Assembly: GCA_003343705.1 (NCBI GenBank)
Contig: QAKR01000003.1
Coordinates: forward strand, 1 to 52,248
DNA from: Clostridiales bacterium
Lineage (GTDB): Bacteria > Bacillota > Clostridia > Oscillospirales > UBA644
Length of the DNA: 52,248 nucleotides
Direction: 5' to 3'
The notes below the pieces were generated by a model. The model did not search any database. It was not told the DNA's origin and saw only the letters and a list, made by a program, of their open reading frames with translations. The position numbers and the translations under genes are program-made. This document shows, piece by piece, positions 27,600 to 35,683 of this stretch (position 1 is the first letter of the stretch; each line of letters opens with the position of its first letter).

Positions 27600-28304
27600 A
27601 TGGCTGAACATATTTATACAATACCTTTAAATGATTATTTTAGTAAAGATGATTGTACTTGCGCTTTTTGTGGGATTCGCAATATGCTTGAAAATAATGA
27701 AATTGAATCTGTAACAGGCGCATCTATGATGGAACCTTCTATACGTATAAAAACAAACGAACAAGGCTTTTGTGCTAAACATTTTGACATGATGTTAAAA
27801 GTCGGAAAAAAGCTGCCTGTTGCGCTTATTATGCAATCTCATCTTGAAACTGTTGCAAATCAGGTTGAAAAGCTGAAACCTGAAAAGCTTGAGAAATATC
27901 TTTCAGGTTTAGATAATGACTGTTATGTATGCCGAAAAGTTGATTACAATATGAGTAATGTTTTCAGTAACTTTTTTGATATGTGGTTAAAAGACTCTCA
28001 GTTTAAAACTCGTGTGGGAAATCAAAAATGTTTTTGCTTACCTGATTTTCAAAAAATGCTTTTATACGGCCAAAAATATCTTTCTAAAAAAGAGTTTTTG
28101 CAGTTTTATGAAACGATTTATAATATAGAGAAAAAACATCTTGAAACTCTTTTGGTAGATATTGATTGGTTTTGTAAAAAATTCGATTATCGTTTTAAAG
28201 AAGAAAGTTGGAAAAATAGTAAGGATTCCGTTGAACGCTCGGTTCAGACTGTTACTTCGGTATATCCGGTAGGTAAAAACGGAGTTTCAACAGTCCAAGG
28301 ATAA
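27600..28304 (+). CDS. DUF6062-like cysteine-rich protein
   Basis: The 234-residue protein has paired cysteines: CAFC (about 22-25), FCAKHF (about 59-64), CYVC (about 109-112) and CFCLPDF (about 143-149). The repeated C-x-x-C then FC-x-x-H layout suggests a duplicated metal-binding module. It matches my memory of DUF6062 proteins in Clostridia, whose role is unknown. GGAGGGGCT precedes the ATG. It is the last gene before the acpP promoter. Confidence 0.7.
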   Translation: MAEHIYTIPLNDYFSKDDCTCAFCGIRNMLENNEIESVTGASMMEPSIRIKTNEQGFCAKHFDMMLKVGKKLPVALIMQSHLETVANQVEKLKPEKLEKYLSGLDNDCYVCRKVDYNMSNVFSNFFDMWLKDSQFKTRVGNQKCFCLPDFQKMLLYGQKYLSKKEFLQFYETIYNIEKKHLETLLVDIDWFCKKFDYRFKEESWKNSKDSVERSVQTVTSVYPVGKNGVSTVQG

Positions 28305-28320
28305 ATTTACAAAAAAAGTC

Positions 28321-28349
28321 TTGACAAACATATTTGTTTAAACTATAAT
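28321..28349 (+). promoter_or_regulatory. Consensus promoter of acpP with a palindrome in the spacer
   Basis: TTGACA (28321-28326), 17 bases, TATAAT (28344-28349). AAACA and TGTTT arms (28326-28330 and 28335-28339) around TATT form an inverted repeat lying between the boxes, where a repressor could act. Confidence 0.9.
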
Positions 28350-28373
28350 AGAATAAAAAAAGGAGACTATGTT

Positions 28374-28601
28374 ATGATTGAAAAATTAAAAACTTTATTT
28401 GCCGAACGTTTTGATGTTGATAAGGATACCATAACACCTGAAACAAAAATTATGGAGGATCTGGGGGCAGACTCTCTTGATGTTGTAGACATGCTTATGA
28501 CTCTTGAAGATGATTATAATGTTACAATTCCGGAAGAAGTTGCACAGTCAATGAAAACAGTAGGTGACGTTGCAGACTTCTTGGATAAAAACGTAAAATG
28601 A
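28374..28601 (+). CDS. acpP: Acyl carrier protein
   Basis: The 75-residue acidic protein carries growing fatty acyl chains on a phosphopantetheine arm. DLGADSLDVVDMLM places the arm on Ser34. Four-helix length and net charge are typical. AAAAAAAGGAG precedes the ATG. It stands apart from fab genes here and its stop overlaps the ruvX start (ATGA). Confidence 0.96.
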   Translation: MIEKLKTLFAERFDVDKDTITPETKIMEDLGADSLDVVDMLMTLEDDYNVTIPEEVAQSMKTVGDVADFLDKNVK

Positions 28602-29011
28602 GAATTCTGGCTCTTGATTACGGCCTTGCCAGAACAGGATTAGCAATAAGTGATTTAAGCGGAGTTTTAGCAACTCCGCTGTTTGCTTTGCCAAGCTATA
28701 ATACTGACAGGCTTATAGCAGAGATACAATCTGTTATTGAAGAAAAAGGCGTAACTGAAATAATTATGGGGCTTCCGGCACGTACAGACGGGCAAAAGAG
28801 TGAAATGCAAAATAAAGTTCGTGATTTTGCATCACAGCTTACTGATAAAACAGGTATGAAAATAAAATTTATTGATGAAAAGTTTACAACTGTTATAGCA
28901 TCTCAAAAACTTCACCAGAACAATATAAATTCTAAAAAGCAAAAAGGGATGATAGACGCAGCAGCAGCTGCTGTTATGCTGCAAGATTGGATAGATTCTC
29001 ATCGCAAATAG
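28598..29011 (+). CDS. ruvX: Putative pre-16S rRNA nuclease / Holliday junction resolvase (YqgF)
   Basis: The 137-residue protein is a YqgF/RuvX RNase-H-like nuclease that matures the 16S 5' end and was first proposed as a Holliday junction resolvase. RILALDYGLARTGLAISD, EIIMGLPARTDGQKSE, FIDEKFTT and KQKGMIDAAAAAVMLQDW give the acidic active site (Asp7, Glu in DEKFTT and the late Asp). Length is typical. It is coupled to acpP by a four-base overlap. Confidence 0.93.
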   Translation: MRILALDYGLARTGLAISDLSGVLATPLFALPSYNTDRLIAEIQSVIEEKGVTEIIMGLPARTDGQKSEMQNKVRDFASQLTDKTGMKIKFIDEKFTTVIASQKLHQNNINSKKQKGMIDAAAAAVMLQDWIDSHRK

Positions 29012-29055
29012 AAGCAGTTTAAATTTTTTTTAATAAACAAAAATCGATACATGCT

Positions 29056-29089
29056 TTCGACAGTCTTTTTTCGTTTATTGTGTTAGAAT
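29056..29089 (+). promoter_or_regulatory. Spo0A box and -10 of spoIIE
   Basis: TTCGACA (29056-29062) is the exact reverse complement of the canonical Spo0A box TGTCGAA. TAGAAT (29084-29089) lies 21 bases on. A long gap between a Spo0A-bound -35 region and a -10 is the known layout of Spo0A-activated sigma-A promoters such as spoIIE and spoIIG of Bacillus subtilis. Confidence 0.8.
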
Positions 29090-29120
29090 AAAAGAAAAAA
29101 CACAAGGACGGAAAAATAAA

Positions 29121-30917
29121 ATGAAGTTAACTGCGGCTAAAATCAGTGAAAAAGCAAAAATCCCAGCGAAAATGGTCGCAAAATATGCCCTTGACGCGGG
29201 CATAGGATTTTTGCTTGCAAATATTTCGACGGCGCAAAGTTTTGCGCCGTTCGGAATAGCATATGCGTCGAATACTACGTTGTTCGGTCTTTTGGGAACA
29301 ATAAGCGGCTATGCAATGATGGGCCATGATTTTTGGCGATATCTCATAGCTGTTGTTGTTGCGTATGTTGCACGTATTGTAATGCAAAACGTGATTGACG
29401 TTTCCCCTCAGATCGGCGCTTTTTTTTATACCGTATGGGGAAGTATAGTAGGTGGAGCAGGCGGAATATTTATATATTCGTACACTTTCAGAGAAAATCT
29501 TCTTTTTATGCTTAGCGGAGCAATAAGCGGTCTTTTTGCTTATGTCTTTACGGTTGCAAGGCTTTCTACATATAAAAAAATAAGTGTGCCTGAGAAAATA
29601 AATTACATATGTTTTTTCGTTACGATGTCTGTCCTTATTGTTGGTATAATGGCTTTAGGCGAAATTTTCACAAGTGTCGGAGTTGTGTTAAGTATATTCA
29701 TGTTGCTATGCGTTTCCGGCAGTTGCGGGTTTTTATATGCTTCAGGGGGTGCGATGTTTGTATCATTCGCACTATGTTTATATAACACATCTTATTTATG
29801 GTTATCAGGGGTTATTATTTTAGGTACGGTTTTTGCATCTGTTTTAAAAGAGTTAGGTAAAAACTCCCAGGTTATCGGATTTTTGCTTTCTAATGTTTTA
29901 GTCGGAATCTATTATGGCGGATCATATAATATGTGGTCTATGCTTGCAAACATAGTAATAGCAGGAATATTATATACCTTCTTGCCTAAAAAAACTTTAA
30001 ATCGAATAACTTCTCTCTATTTGCCTAAAAGTAAAAAAAAAGATTATATCCTTGTAAAGAAACAACAAATGAAGCCTCAGGGCAGATCAAAGCAAAAACT
30101 TGAAGAAGTAGGCAGCCCGGTTTGTAATAAATGCCCTAAAAAAATGCTTTGTTGGATTAAGAATTATGATAGAACAGTTCATTCGTTTAATATGATTCCT
30201 AAAGAAATTATGGCTCCTACGGTTAATAATCCTTCAGAAATTCTTAATTTTTGCGACAACGCAGAAAAAATAGTTTCTGAGTATCGTAAGGATGTAATAA
30301 ACAGTGAAAAGTCTTTTATACTTGACTATTCAAAAACAGGTATTTGTAAAATAGGCGAAAAGGTTTGCGGCGACACAGGTAATGTTTTTACTACCTCTGA
30401 TAATAGGTGTGTAATTACAATTTGTGACGGAATGGGCAGTGGGCACGATGCGGCAAAAGAAAGCCAAGAAATATCGTTTTTAATAGAAAACATGCTGAAA
30501 AAAGGCTTTGACAAAAACGATGCGTTGCTTTTTGTAAACCAAACGCTATTAATGAACGGTAAGGGAAGTATTGCCGGCCTTGATATGCTTTTTATCGATT
30601 TGCTTAACGGTAGCGGCCGTATTATAAAAGCAAATGCCGCACCTACATATGTTTACAGGCACGGCAATATTTATGAAATAGGTAAGGCATCGGTCCCCTT
30701 GGGGGCCTTGGATAGCCCTGATTGCTTTGAACAAAATTGTATATTTCTTAAAGATGACATTATAATTATGGTTTCTGACGGATTTGAATGTGATAAACAG
30801 GTTTTAAAAGAATGTTGTAAAAACATGAAGGATTGTCTGGGCGCAGCCAACGCAATTGCAGAAAAAAGCAACAAACCAAATGATGATGTTACGGTTATTG
30901 TTGCAAAAATCGCATAA
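29121..30917 (+). CDS. spoIIE: Stage II sporulation protein E
   Basis: SpoIIE is a membrane phosphatase at the asymmetric septum that dephosphorylates SpoIIAA and so frees sigma F. The N-terminal half has about eight to ten membrane segments (first near residue 28, last near 285), with a cysteine-containing middle (CNKCPKKMLCW) and a C-terminal PP2C domain: CDGMGSGHDAAKES (about 435-448), NAAPTYVYRHG, DIIIMVSDGFE and the final NDDVTVIVAKI. At 598 residues it is some 200 shorter than in Bacillus. The Spo0A box upstream supports the call. Confidence 0.93.
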   Translation: MKLTAAKISEKAKIPAKMVAKYALDAGIGFLLANISTAQSFAPFGIAYASNTTLFGLLGTISGYAMMGHDFWRYLIAVVVAYVARIVMQNVIDVSPQIGAFFYTVWGSIVGGAGGIFIYSYTFRENLLFMLSGAISGLFAYVFTVARLSTYKKISVPEKINYICFFVTMSVLIVGIMALGEIFTSVGVVLSIFMLLCVSGSCGFLYASGGAMFVSFALCLYNTSYLWLSGVIILGTVFASVLKELGKNSQVIGFLLSNVLVGIYYGGSYNMWSMLANIVIAGILYTFLPKKTLNRITSLYLPKSKKKDYILVKKQQMKPQGRSKQKLEEVGSPVCNKCPKKMLCWIKNYDRTVHSFNMIPKEIMAPTVNNPSEILNFCDNAEKIVSEYRKDVINSEKSFILDYSKTGICKIGEKVCGDTGNVFTTSDNRCVITICDGMGSGHDAAKESQEISFLIENMLKKGFDKNDALLFVNQTLLMNGKGSIAGLDMLFIDLLNGSGRIIKANAAPTYVYRHGNIYEIGKASVPLGALDSPDCFEQNCIFLKDDIIIMVSDGFECDKQVLKECCKNMKDCLGAANAIAEKSNKPNDDVTVIVAKIA

Positions 30918-30966
30918 TAGGTTTTTGTAACTTACTTATAAAAAATCTTTTTGCATTAAAAAGATT

Positions 30967-30995
30967 TACGGGCTGCATAAGCAGCCCGTATTTTT
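30967..30995. terminator. Strong terminator between spoIIE and the convergent P-loop gene
   Basis: TACGGGCTGC pairs with GCAGCCCGTA around ATAA and is followed by TTTTT on the plus strand. On the minus strand TAAATCTTTTT follows, so it can serve both genes. Confidence 0.9.
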
Positions 30996-30998
30996 AAG

Positions 30999-31409
30999 TT
31001 AGAAGTATTTTTTGATTTTATCCGTTGCAAGATTTACGTCACAGCTAACTGTTATGAAAATCTTTATGTCGTGGTTTGTTATTATGTGCTGAAGCTTTTC
31101 TATGAATTCTTCAAATGCGGGAATGTCGTCTGTTCCGCAGATTTTCATAATAGAGTCAACATAAAGAGCTGTAATATCGTAATTGCCTGCTATAAGACCG
31201 CTTACGAAACCATAAAAAGAACTATAATCGTTAATTTTAAATTCATCAGCGCTAATAAGACGCGCTTGAGGGCTTATTTGAAAGCGAAGTTTATCGCCTT
31301 TTTCAATGCAGATAACGCTACCGTGTTCTTCGGATACAGAGGCATTGACCTGATCGATAAGAGCTTTTGTTTTACCCGTACCTTTAAGGCCCATGAAAAT
31401 TTTAATCAT
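30999..31409 (-). CDS. Small P-loop NTPase-like protein
   Basis: The 136-residue protein has a Walker A motif GLKGTGKTK near residue 8 and a Walker B-like ITALYVDSI near residue 76. It looks like a minimal ATP-binding protein common in Clostridia that is often given unreliable names. No other domain is visible. AAAAGGAG precedes the ATG at 31409; an in-frame GTG at 31418 overlaps that site. Function unknown. Confidence 0.65.
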   Translation of the reverse strand: MIKIFMGLKGTGKTKALIDQVNASVSEEHGSVICIEKGDKLRFQISPQARLISADEFKINDYSSFYGFVSGLIAGNYDITALYVDSIMKICGTDDIPAFEEFIEKLQHIITNHDIKIFITVSCDVNLATDKIKKYF

Positions 31410-31514
31410 TTGTATCACTCCTTTTCTATATTATATCATTTATTTATCGTTATTTCAAGTCGAAATTTGAAAAATCTTCAAATTTGTTTACAATAAATAA
31501 ATATTCAGCCGAAA

Positions 31515-32846
31515 TTACAGCATTTTCTCCAATTCGGCTTTTTTATCTTCATAACCAGGTTTGCCTAAAAGGGCAAACATGTTTGCTTTGTACATTTGTA
31601 CGCCTGGCTGATCGAAAGGATTGACACCTAAAAGATATGCTGAAATTCCGCAGGCTTTTTCATAAAAATAGATAAGATAACCCATAGAAAACTCATCCAT
31701 ATCATCAACTTCTATTACAACGTTAGGAACGCCGCCGTTTACGTGTGCTAAAATTGTGCCCAGATAAGCTTTTTCACTAACGTTTTGCATTGTTTTGCCT
31801 GCTAGGAAGTTAAGCCCGTCTGCATCGCTTTCGTTAGCTGTTACAGTGATGTTTTTCTTAGCGTTTTTAATCCAAATAACAGTTTCAAACATATTACGCT
31901 GACCTTGCTGAACATACTGGCCAAGTGAATGTAAATCAGTTGAAAAAATCATACCGGCAGGGAACAGGCCTTTACCGTCTTTTCCTTCACTTTCACCCAT
32001 AAGTTGTTTAATCCACTCGGAAAACATCATCATACCGGGTTCGTGTGCAACGGTGATTTCTGTACTTTTACCTTTTCTAAGCAAGATGTTTCTGATAGCA
32101 GCGAATTTATAACAGTCGTTTGTTGATAAATCAGGGTTAGCAAAATCCGAATGTGCTTTTTGTGCACCCTGCATAAGCTTATCTATATCTATGCCTGAAC
32201 AAGCAATAGGTAACAGACCAACAGCTGTTAAAACGGAATAACGGCCTCCAACATCATCAGGAACAACAAATGTTTCATAACCTTCTTTAGTTGCAAGGTC
32301 TTTAAGTGTTCCTCTTGCCTTATCTGTAGTTGCATAAATTCTCTTTTTAGCATTTGCCCCGTATTTTTTTTCCATAAAATCTTTTGCAATTCTGAAAGCC
32401 AAAGCAGGCTCAGTTGTTGTTCCGGATTTGGAAATAACATTTACGCTTACATCTTTACCTTCGCAAAGCTCAAGGACCTCTTCAAAATATGTCGAACTTA
32501 TGCTGTTGCCTAAAAAATAAATTTCCGGAGTTTTCTTTTTCAAGCTATTGTAAAGAGGTGATTTAACTGCTTCAATAACCGCACGGCTGCCCAAATAAGA
32601 GCCTCCGATACCGATAACTAAAAGAACATCGCTGTCGGAAATGATTTTTTCAGCAGCGATTTTAATGCGTGCAAATTCTTCTTTATCATAATTATACGGG
32701 AGATCAACCCAGCCGAGAAAGTCGTTTCCGAGCCCTGTTTTGTTTGTTAAAAGCTCATGTGCGGTGTTAACGAACGGCTGAATTGATGTGTATTCATTTT
32801 CACCGATAAAATTTTTGAGATGCCTTGTTTCAAGTTTTACTGCCAT
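31515..32846 (-). CDS. pgi: Glucose-6-phosphate isomerase
   Basis: Pgi interconverts glucose 6-phosphate and fructose 6-phosphate. VIGIGGSYLGSRAVIEA (about 77-93), VNVISKSGTTTEPALAFR, GGRYSVLTAVGLLP and the C-terminal KANMFALLGKPG are seen. At 443 residues it is of the short Bacillus type. An AAGGTGGAAT ribosome site precedes the ATG. It is the third gene in a minus-strand group starting with a zinc-ribbon membrane protein. Confidence 0.96.
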   Translation of the reverse strand: MAVKLETRHLKNFIGENEYTSIQPFVNTAHELLTNKTGLGNDFLGWVDLPYNYDKEEFARIKIAAEKIISDSDVLLVIGIGGSYLGSRAVIEAVKSPLYNSLKKKTPEIYFLGNSISSTYFEEVLELCEGKDVSVNVISKSGTTTEPALAFRIAKDFMEKKYGANAKKRIYATTDKARGTLKDLATKEGYETFVVPDDVGGRYSVLTAVGLLPIACSGIDIDKLMQGAQKAHSDFANPDLSTNDCYKFAAIRNILLRKGKSTEITVAHEPGMMMFSEWIKQLMGESEGKDGKGLFPAGMIFSTDLHSLGQYVQQGQRNMFETVIWIKNAKKNITVTANESDADGLNFLAGKTMQNVSEKAYLGTILAHVNGGVPNVVIEVDDMDEFSMGYLIYFYEKACGISAYLLGVNPFDQPGVQMYKANMFALLGKPGYEDKKAELEKML

Positions 32847-32858
32847 TTATATTCCACC

Positions 32859-33062
32859 TTATAATTTAAAATCCTGTGCATCGTAGCTAACCTTGTTTAC
32901 AGGTAGCGAGGGTATACGCTTAAGAGGGTCATATTTAAACTTACCGCATTTAAACCGTCTATTAAGAAGGCCTAGTTTATCACATGCGGTATGCTCTCCG
33001 TTTTTGAGAGTATAACCGTATTTACAATAAATACAATCTGTTTCTATGTGTTTATTATACAC
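32859..33062 (-). CDS. Small cysteine-rich protein
   Basis: This 67-residue protein contains CIYCKYGYTLKNGEHTAC and a later C in FKCGKF, a pattern suggesting a small zinc-binding unit. Start is GTG with AGGAGG eight bases upstream. It lies 12 bases before pgi on the same strand. I do not recognise the family. Confidence 0.6.
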   Translation of the reverse strand: MYNKHIETDCIYCKYGYTLKNGEHTACDKLGLLNRRFKCGKFKYDPLKRIPSLPVNKVSYDAQDFKL

Positions 33063-33084
33063 GTTTTTTATCCTCCTAAACGGA

Positions 33085-33534
33085 TTATCTTAGAATTCTA
33101 ATCTTACCTATTACGGGGAGCTCATTTTCCTCGCCTTTTACTGCGTTGACAATTCCGTATATGGCAAGAGCAAAAAATCCAAGTGAAATAAGACCTGAAA
33201 AAATGCTTATAATTATTTTGAAAACAATAAAAAACGGCCATGAGAAAATTGCCATTAATATTGCACTGATAACACTAACACCAATCTCAAACAATAAAAG
33301 GACCAGCCCTTGGTTTGCATGAAAACGGGCAAAAGATGAATTAGGTGCTGCAAATATGGGTATAAGAACCAATATCCATATGTAAGACAGCACTCCCATT
33401 ATTTTATCGCTGTTGACGTTTAAAGATATATTTTGGTTGTTGGAACTTTCATTTCCTTTTGTTGATGCTCCGCACACCGGGCAGAAATTAGAATTTTCTG
33501 AAAGTTGTGCACCGCATTTACTGCAAAATGCCAT
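33085..33534 (-). CDS. Zinc-ribbon membrane protein (DUF4870-like)
   Basis: The 149-residue protein begins with a zinc ribbon (CSKCGAQLSENSNFCPVCG, residues 4-22), a polar linker, and then about three membrane helices (VLSYIWILVLIPIFA, LVLLLFEIGVSVISAILMAIF, FVIFKIIISIFSGLISLGFFALAIYGIVNAVKG). The region FARFHANQGLVLLLFE is typical of DUF4870. Role unknown. The upstream promoter is good. Confidence 0.75.
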   Translation of the reverse strand: MAFCSKCGAQLSENSNFCPVCGASTKGNESSNNQNISLNVNSDKIMGVLSYIWILVLIPIFAAPNSSFARFHANQGLVLLLFEIGVSVISAILMAIFSWPFFIVFKIIISIFSGLISLGFFALAIYGIVNAVKGEENELPVIGKIRILR

Positions 33535-33569
33535 ATAGACTCCACCTTATAAAAAAGATTAATATATAT

Positions 33570-33598
33570 ATAATATCATAAGAACCTCGAAATGTCAA
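33570..33598 (-). promoter_or_regulatory. Promoter of the zinc-ribbon/pgi group
   Basis: On the minus strand TTGACA (33593-33598), 17 bases, TATTAT (33570-33575), about 36 bases before the start at 33534. It is divergent from the DHHW-protein promoter. Confidence 0.75.
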
Positions 33599-33604
33599 GA
33601 AGAA

Positions 33605-33660
33605 TGTCGATAAGTTTTTACATATTTAATATCGACAATTCCACATATTTATGATAAAAT
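33605..33660 (+). promoter_or_regulatory. Promoter and inverted repeat upstream of the DHHW-protein gene
   Basis: TGTCGATA (33605-33612) and TATCGACA (33630-33637) are perfect 8-base inverted arms 17 bases apart. The right arm overlaps TCGACA (33632-33637), which lies 17 bases from TAAAAT (33655-33660). Each arm is one base off a Spo0A box, so an operator is likely, of unknown owner. Confidence 0.55.
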
Positions 33661-33713
33661 AAATAAAGGGAATAAAGTTTAAATAAAGATTGAAAAAATA
33701 AGGAAAAAATAGG

Positions 33714-34820
33714 ATGAAAAAGTATTATAACGGCTTAATAACAGTAATGTTTTTACTGTTTTTGACGACTATGTTGCTTTTATTGATTTTTTTACCGAAA
33801 GAAGATTTTTCAGAAGCGGAAAATCGATATCTTGCAAAATTTCCTGCCGTAACGGCAATGAAGGTTGCAGAAGGTGCATTTGGAGATGATTTTGAAAAAT
33901 ATTTATGCGACAGATTCCCTTTCAGAGGTTCTTTTGTCGGGTTGAAAACAGATATTCTTACAGCTGCACAAAACACTGAAATAAACGGTATTTACGTAGG
34001 TAATAATATGTTGTTTGACAGCTTTGATAAGATTGATAAAGACCTTGAAGAAAAACAGATAAGCGCAATCAATTCTTTTATAGGAAATGTTAATGCCCCG
34101 GTATATTTTACGCTTGCACCAAACAGCCTGTGCATTAACGCAAAAAATCTTCCTCAAAACGCTCCTGTTGAAGATCAGCGAAAATACATAAATGAATTTT
34201 ATGATAGATTAAATTGTCATACAGTTGATTTATGTTCTCGTTTAGATTTATTTCAAAACGAGTATCTTTATTACCGCACCGATCATCACTGGACAACCTT
34301 AGGATCTTTTTACGCTTATGAGAAAATATGTGAAGTATTACGTGTTAGGGCATCAAAAATAACAGATTATAATATTACTAAAGTTTCTGATAATTTTTTT
34401 GGGACACTTTATTCAAAAGGTAATTTTAAAATTACACCGGATGAAATTTATAAATTTGATAATCAAAATAAAATTTCACTTGAATATGATAACGGAGTAA
34501 TAACAAACACGTTATATTTTGATACGGCTTTATCTCAAAAAGACAAATATGCATATTTTCTGGGAGGAAATCCTGCTTATTTAAAAATAACATCAGAAGT
34601 TGACAACGACAAAACACTTGTTGTTATTAAGGACAGTTATTCACATTGTATGGTTCCGTTTTTAGCATCGTCTTTTGAAACGGTATATCTTCTTGATTTG
34701 AGATATTTAAACAAAGATATAGTTGAGCTTGTCAACAGCCTAGAGGCGACACAAATATTAGTTTTATATAATGCAAAAACATTCAGCGAGGATAGAAACA
34801 TATTAAAAATGGGGTTTTAA
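33714..34820 (+). CDS. DHHW-family (AlgX/AlgJ-like) surface protein
   Basis: The 368-residue protein has one N-terminal membrane anchor (about 7-28) and an outer SGNH-like domain. DFSEAENRYLAKFP, FGDDFEKYLCDRFPFRG, the TDHHWTTLGSFYAYEKI motif that names the family (about 186-202), and KDSYSHCMVPFLASSF with the likely catalytic Ser are seen. Relatives act with membrane O-acyltransferases (MBOAT) to acetylate surface polysaccharides, but no MBOAT gene is near. It probably acts on cell-surface glycans or spore material. Confidence 0.8.
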   Translation: MKKYYNGLITVMFLLFLTTMLLLLIFLPKEDFSEAENRYLAKFPAVTAMKVAEGAFGDDFEKYLCDRFPFRGSFVGLKTDILTAAQNTEINGIYVGNNMLFDSFDKIDKDLEEKQISAINSFIGNVNAPVYFTLAPNSLCINAKNLPQNAPVEDQRKYINEFYDRLNCHTVDLCSRLDLFQNEYLYYRTDHHWTTLGSFYAYEKICEVLRVRASKITDYNITKVSDNFFGTLYSKGNFKITPDEIYKFDNQNKISLEYDNGVITNTLYFDTALSQKDKYAYFLGGNPAYLKITSEVDNDKTLVVIKDSYSHCMVPFLASSFETVYLLDLRYLNKDIVELVNSLEATQILVLYNAKTFSEDRNILKMGF

Positions 34821-34824
34821 AAAA

Positions 34825-35640
34825 ATGGGTAAATTCAGCGGATTATTAATGGTAAGCGATCTTGACAGAACGCTCTTCGGAGAATCAGAAACACAGTTCA
34901 TCTTACCGCAAAACAATAAAGCAATTGAGTATTTTATGGCTAACGGAGGTTATTTTACATTTGCAACAGGCAGAGGTTTTGTTGCAGCCGGTAAGCTGAC
35001 TAAAGATGTTCCTAAAAACGCACCTGCAATACTTTTTAACGGGCAGATGATATATGATTTTGAAAAAAACGAAAAAGTTTTTTCGGATGATATTTCAACC
35101 GAAAATATAAAAGTATTTCTTGGGAAAATGTGTGAAAAATTTTCTAATGTGCCGAAAGTCGTTTTTTATCAAAATAAAATGTTCAGCGTAAACGACGATA
35201 TAGCAACAGATAATATGAAAAACAGAATTAACATGGAAGGCGAAAGGCGTGATTTCAGAGAAGTACCGCTCCCATGGATAAAAATACTGCTTGCTTCTGA
35301 TGAGAGAACTGTAAATGAAATGATGGATTATGCTAAAACTTTAGATCTAACCGGGCTTCAATGTGTTTGTTCGACACCTGTTTTAATGGAAACAATGAAA
35401 GCCGGTGTTTCAAAAGCGACAGGGCTTAAAAAGCTTGCAGAAATTCTCGGTATAGATATGAAAAACACAATAGCAATCGGGGATTATTATAACGATGAAG
35501 CTATGCTTAGGGCTGCCGGACATACGTTTGTACCGGAAAATGCAGCAGAGGATTTAAAGCCTCTTGCAGAAAAAGTTGTGTGTCACCACCGAGACGGTGC
35601 AATTGCGGATGTTATTGAATATCTTGATAATCATTTTTGA
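34825..35640 (+). CDS. HAD-superfamily (Cof-type, IIB) phosphatase
   Basis: The 271-residue protein has the HAD motifs SDLDRTLFG (DxDxT), ATGRG, the conserved lysine region and AIGDYYNDEAMLRAAG (motif IV, GDxxND). The cap domain between about 80 and 190 is of the Cof type. These enzymes hydrolyse sugar phosphates or flavin phosphates; the specific substrate is unknown. Its ribosome site is weak, and it starts four bases after the DHHW gene, so coupling is likely. Confidence 0.87.
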   Translation: MGKFSGLLMVSDLDRTLFGESETQFILPQNNKAIEYFMANGGYFTFATGRGFVAAGKLTKDVPKNAPAILFNGQMIYDFEKNEKVFSDDISTENIKVFLGKMCEKFSNVPKVVFYQNKMFSVNDDIATDNMKNRINMEGERRDFREVPLPWIKILLASDERTVNEMMDYAKTLDLTGLQCVCSTPVLMETMKAGVSKATGLKKLAEILGIDMKNTIAIGDYYNDEAMLRAAGHTFVPENAAEDLKPLAEKVVCHHRDGAIADVIEYLDNHF

Positions 35641-35648
35641 AAAAGGGC

Positions 35649-35677
35649 TTGATTTTTTCAAGAAAATGTAGTATAAT
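35649..35677 (+). promoter_or_regulatory. Promoter of the corA leader
   Basis: TTGATT (35649-35654), 17 bases, TATAAT (35672-35677). The predicted start near 35684 leaves an untranslated leader of about 160 bases before corA. Confidence 0.8.
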
Positions 35678-35683
35678 AAGATA

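Noticed and set aside
31501..31556. GCCGAA...TTCGGCTTTTTT as a plus-strand terminator
   Set aside because: The T-run lies inside pgi and on the wrong strand for it; the minus strand lacks a T-run.
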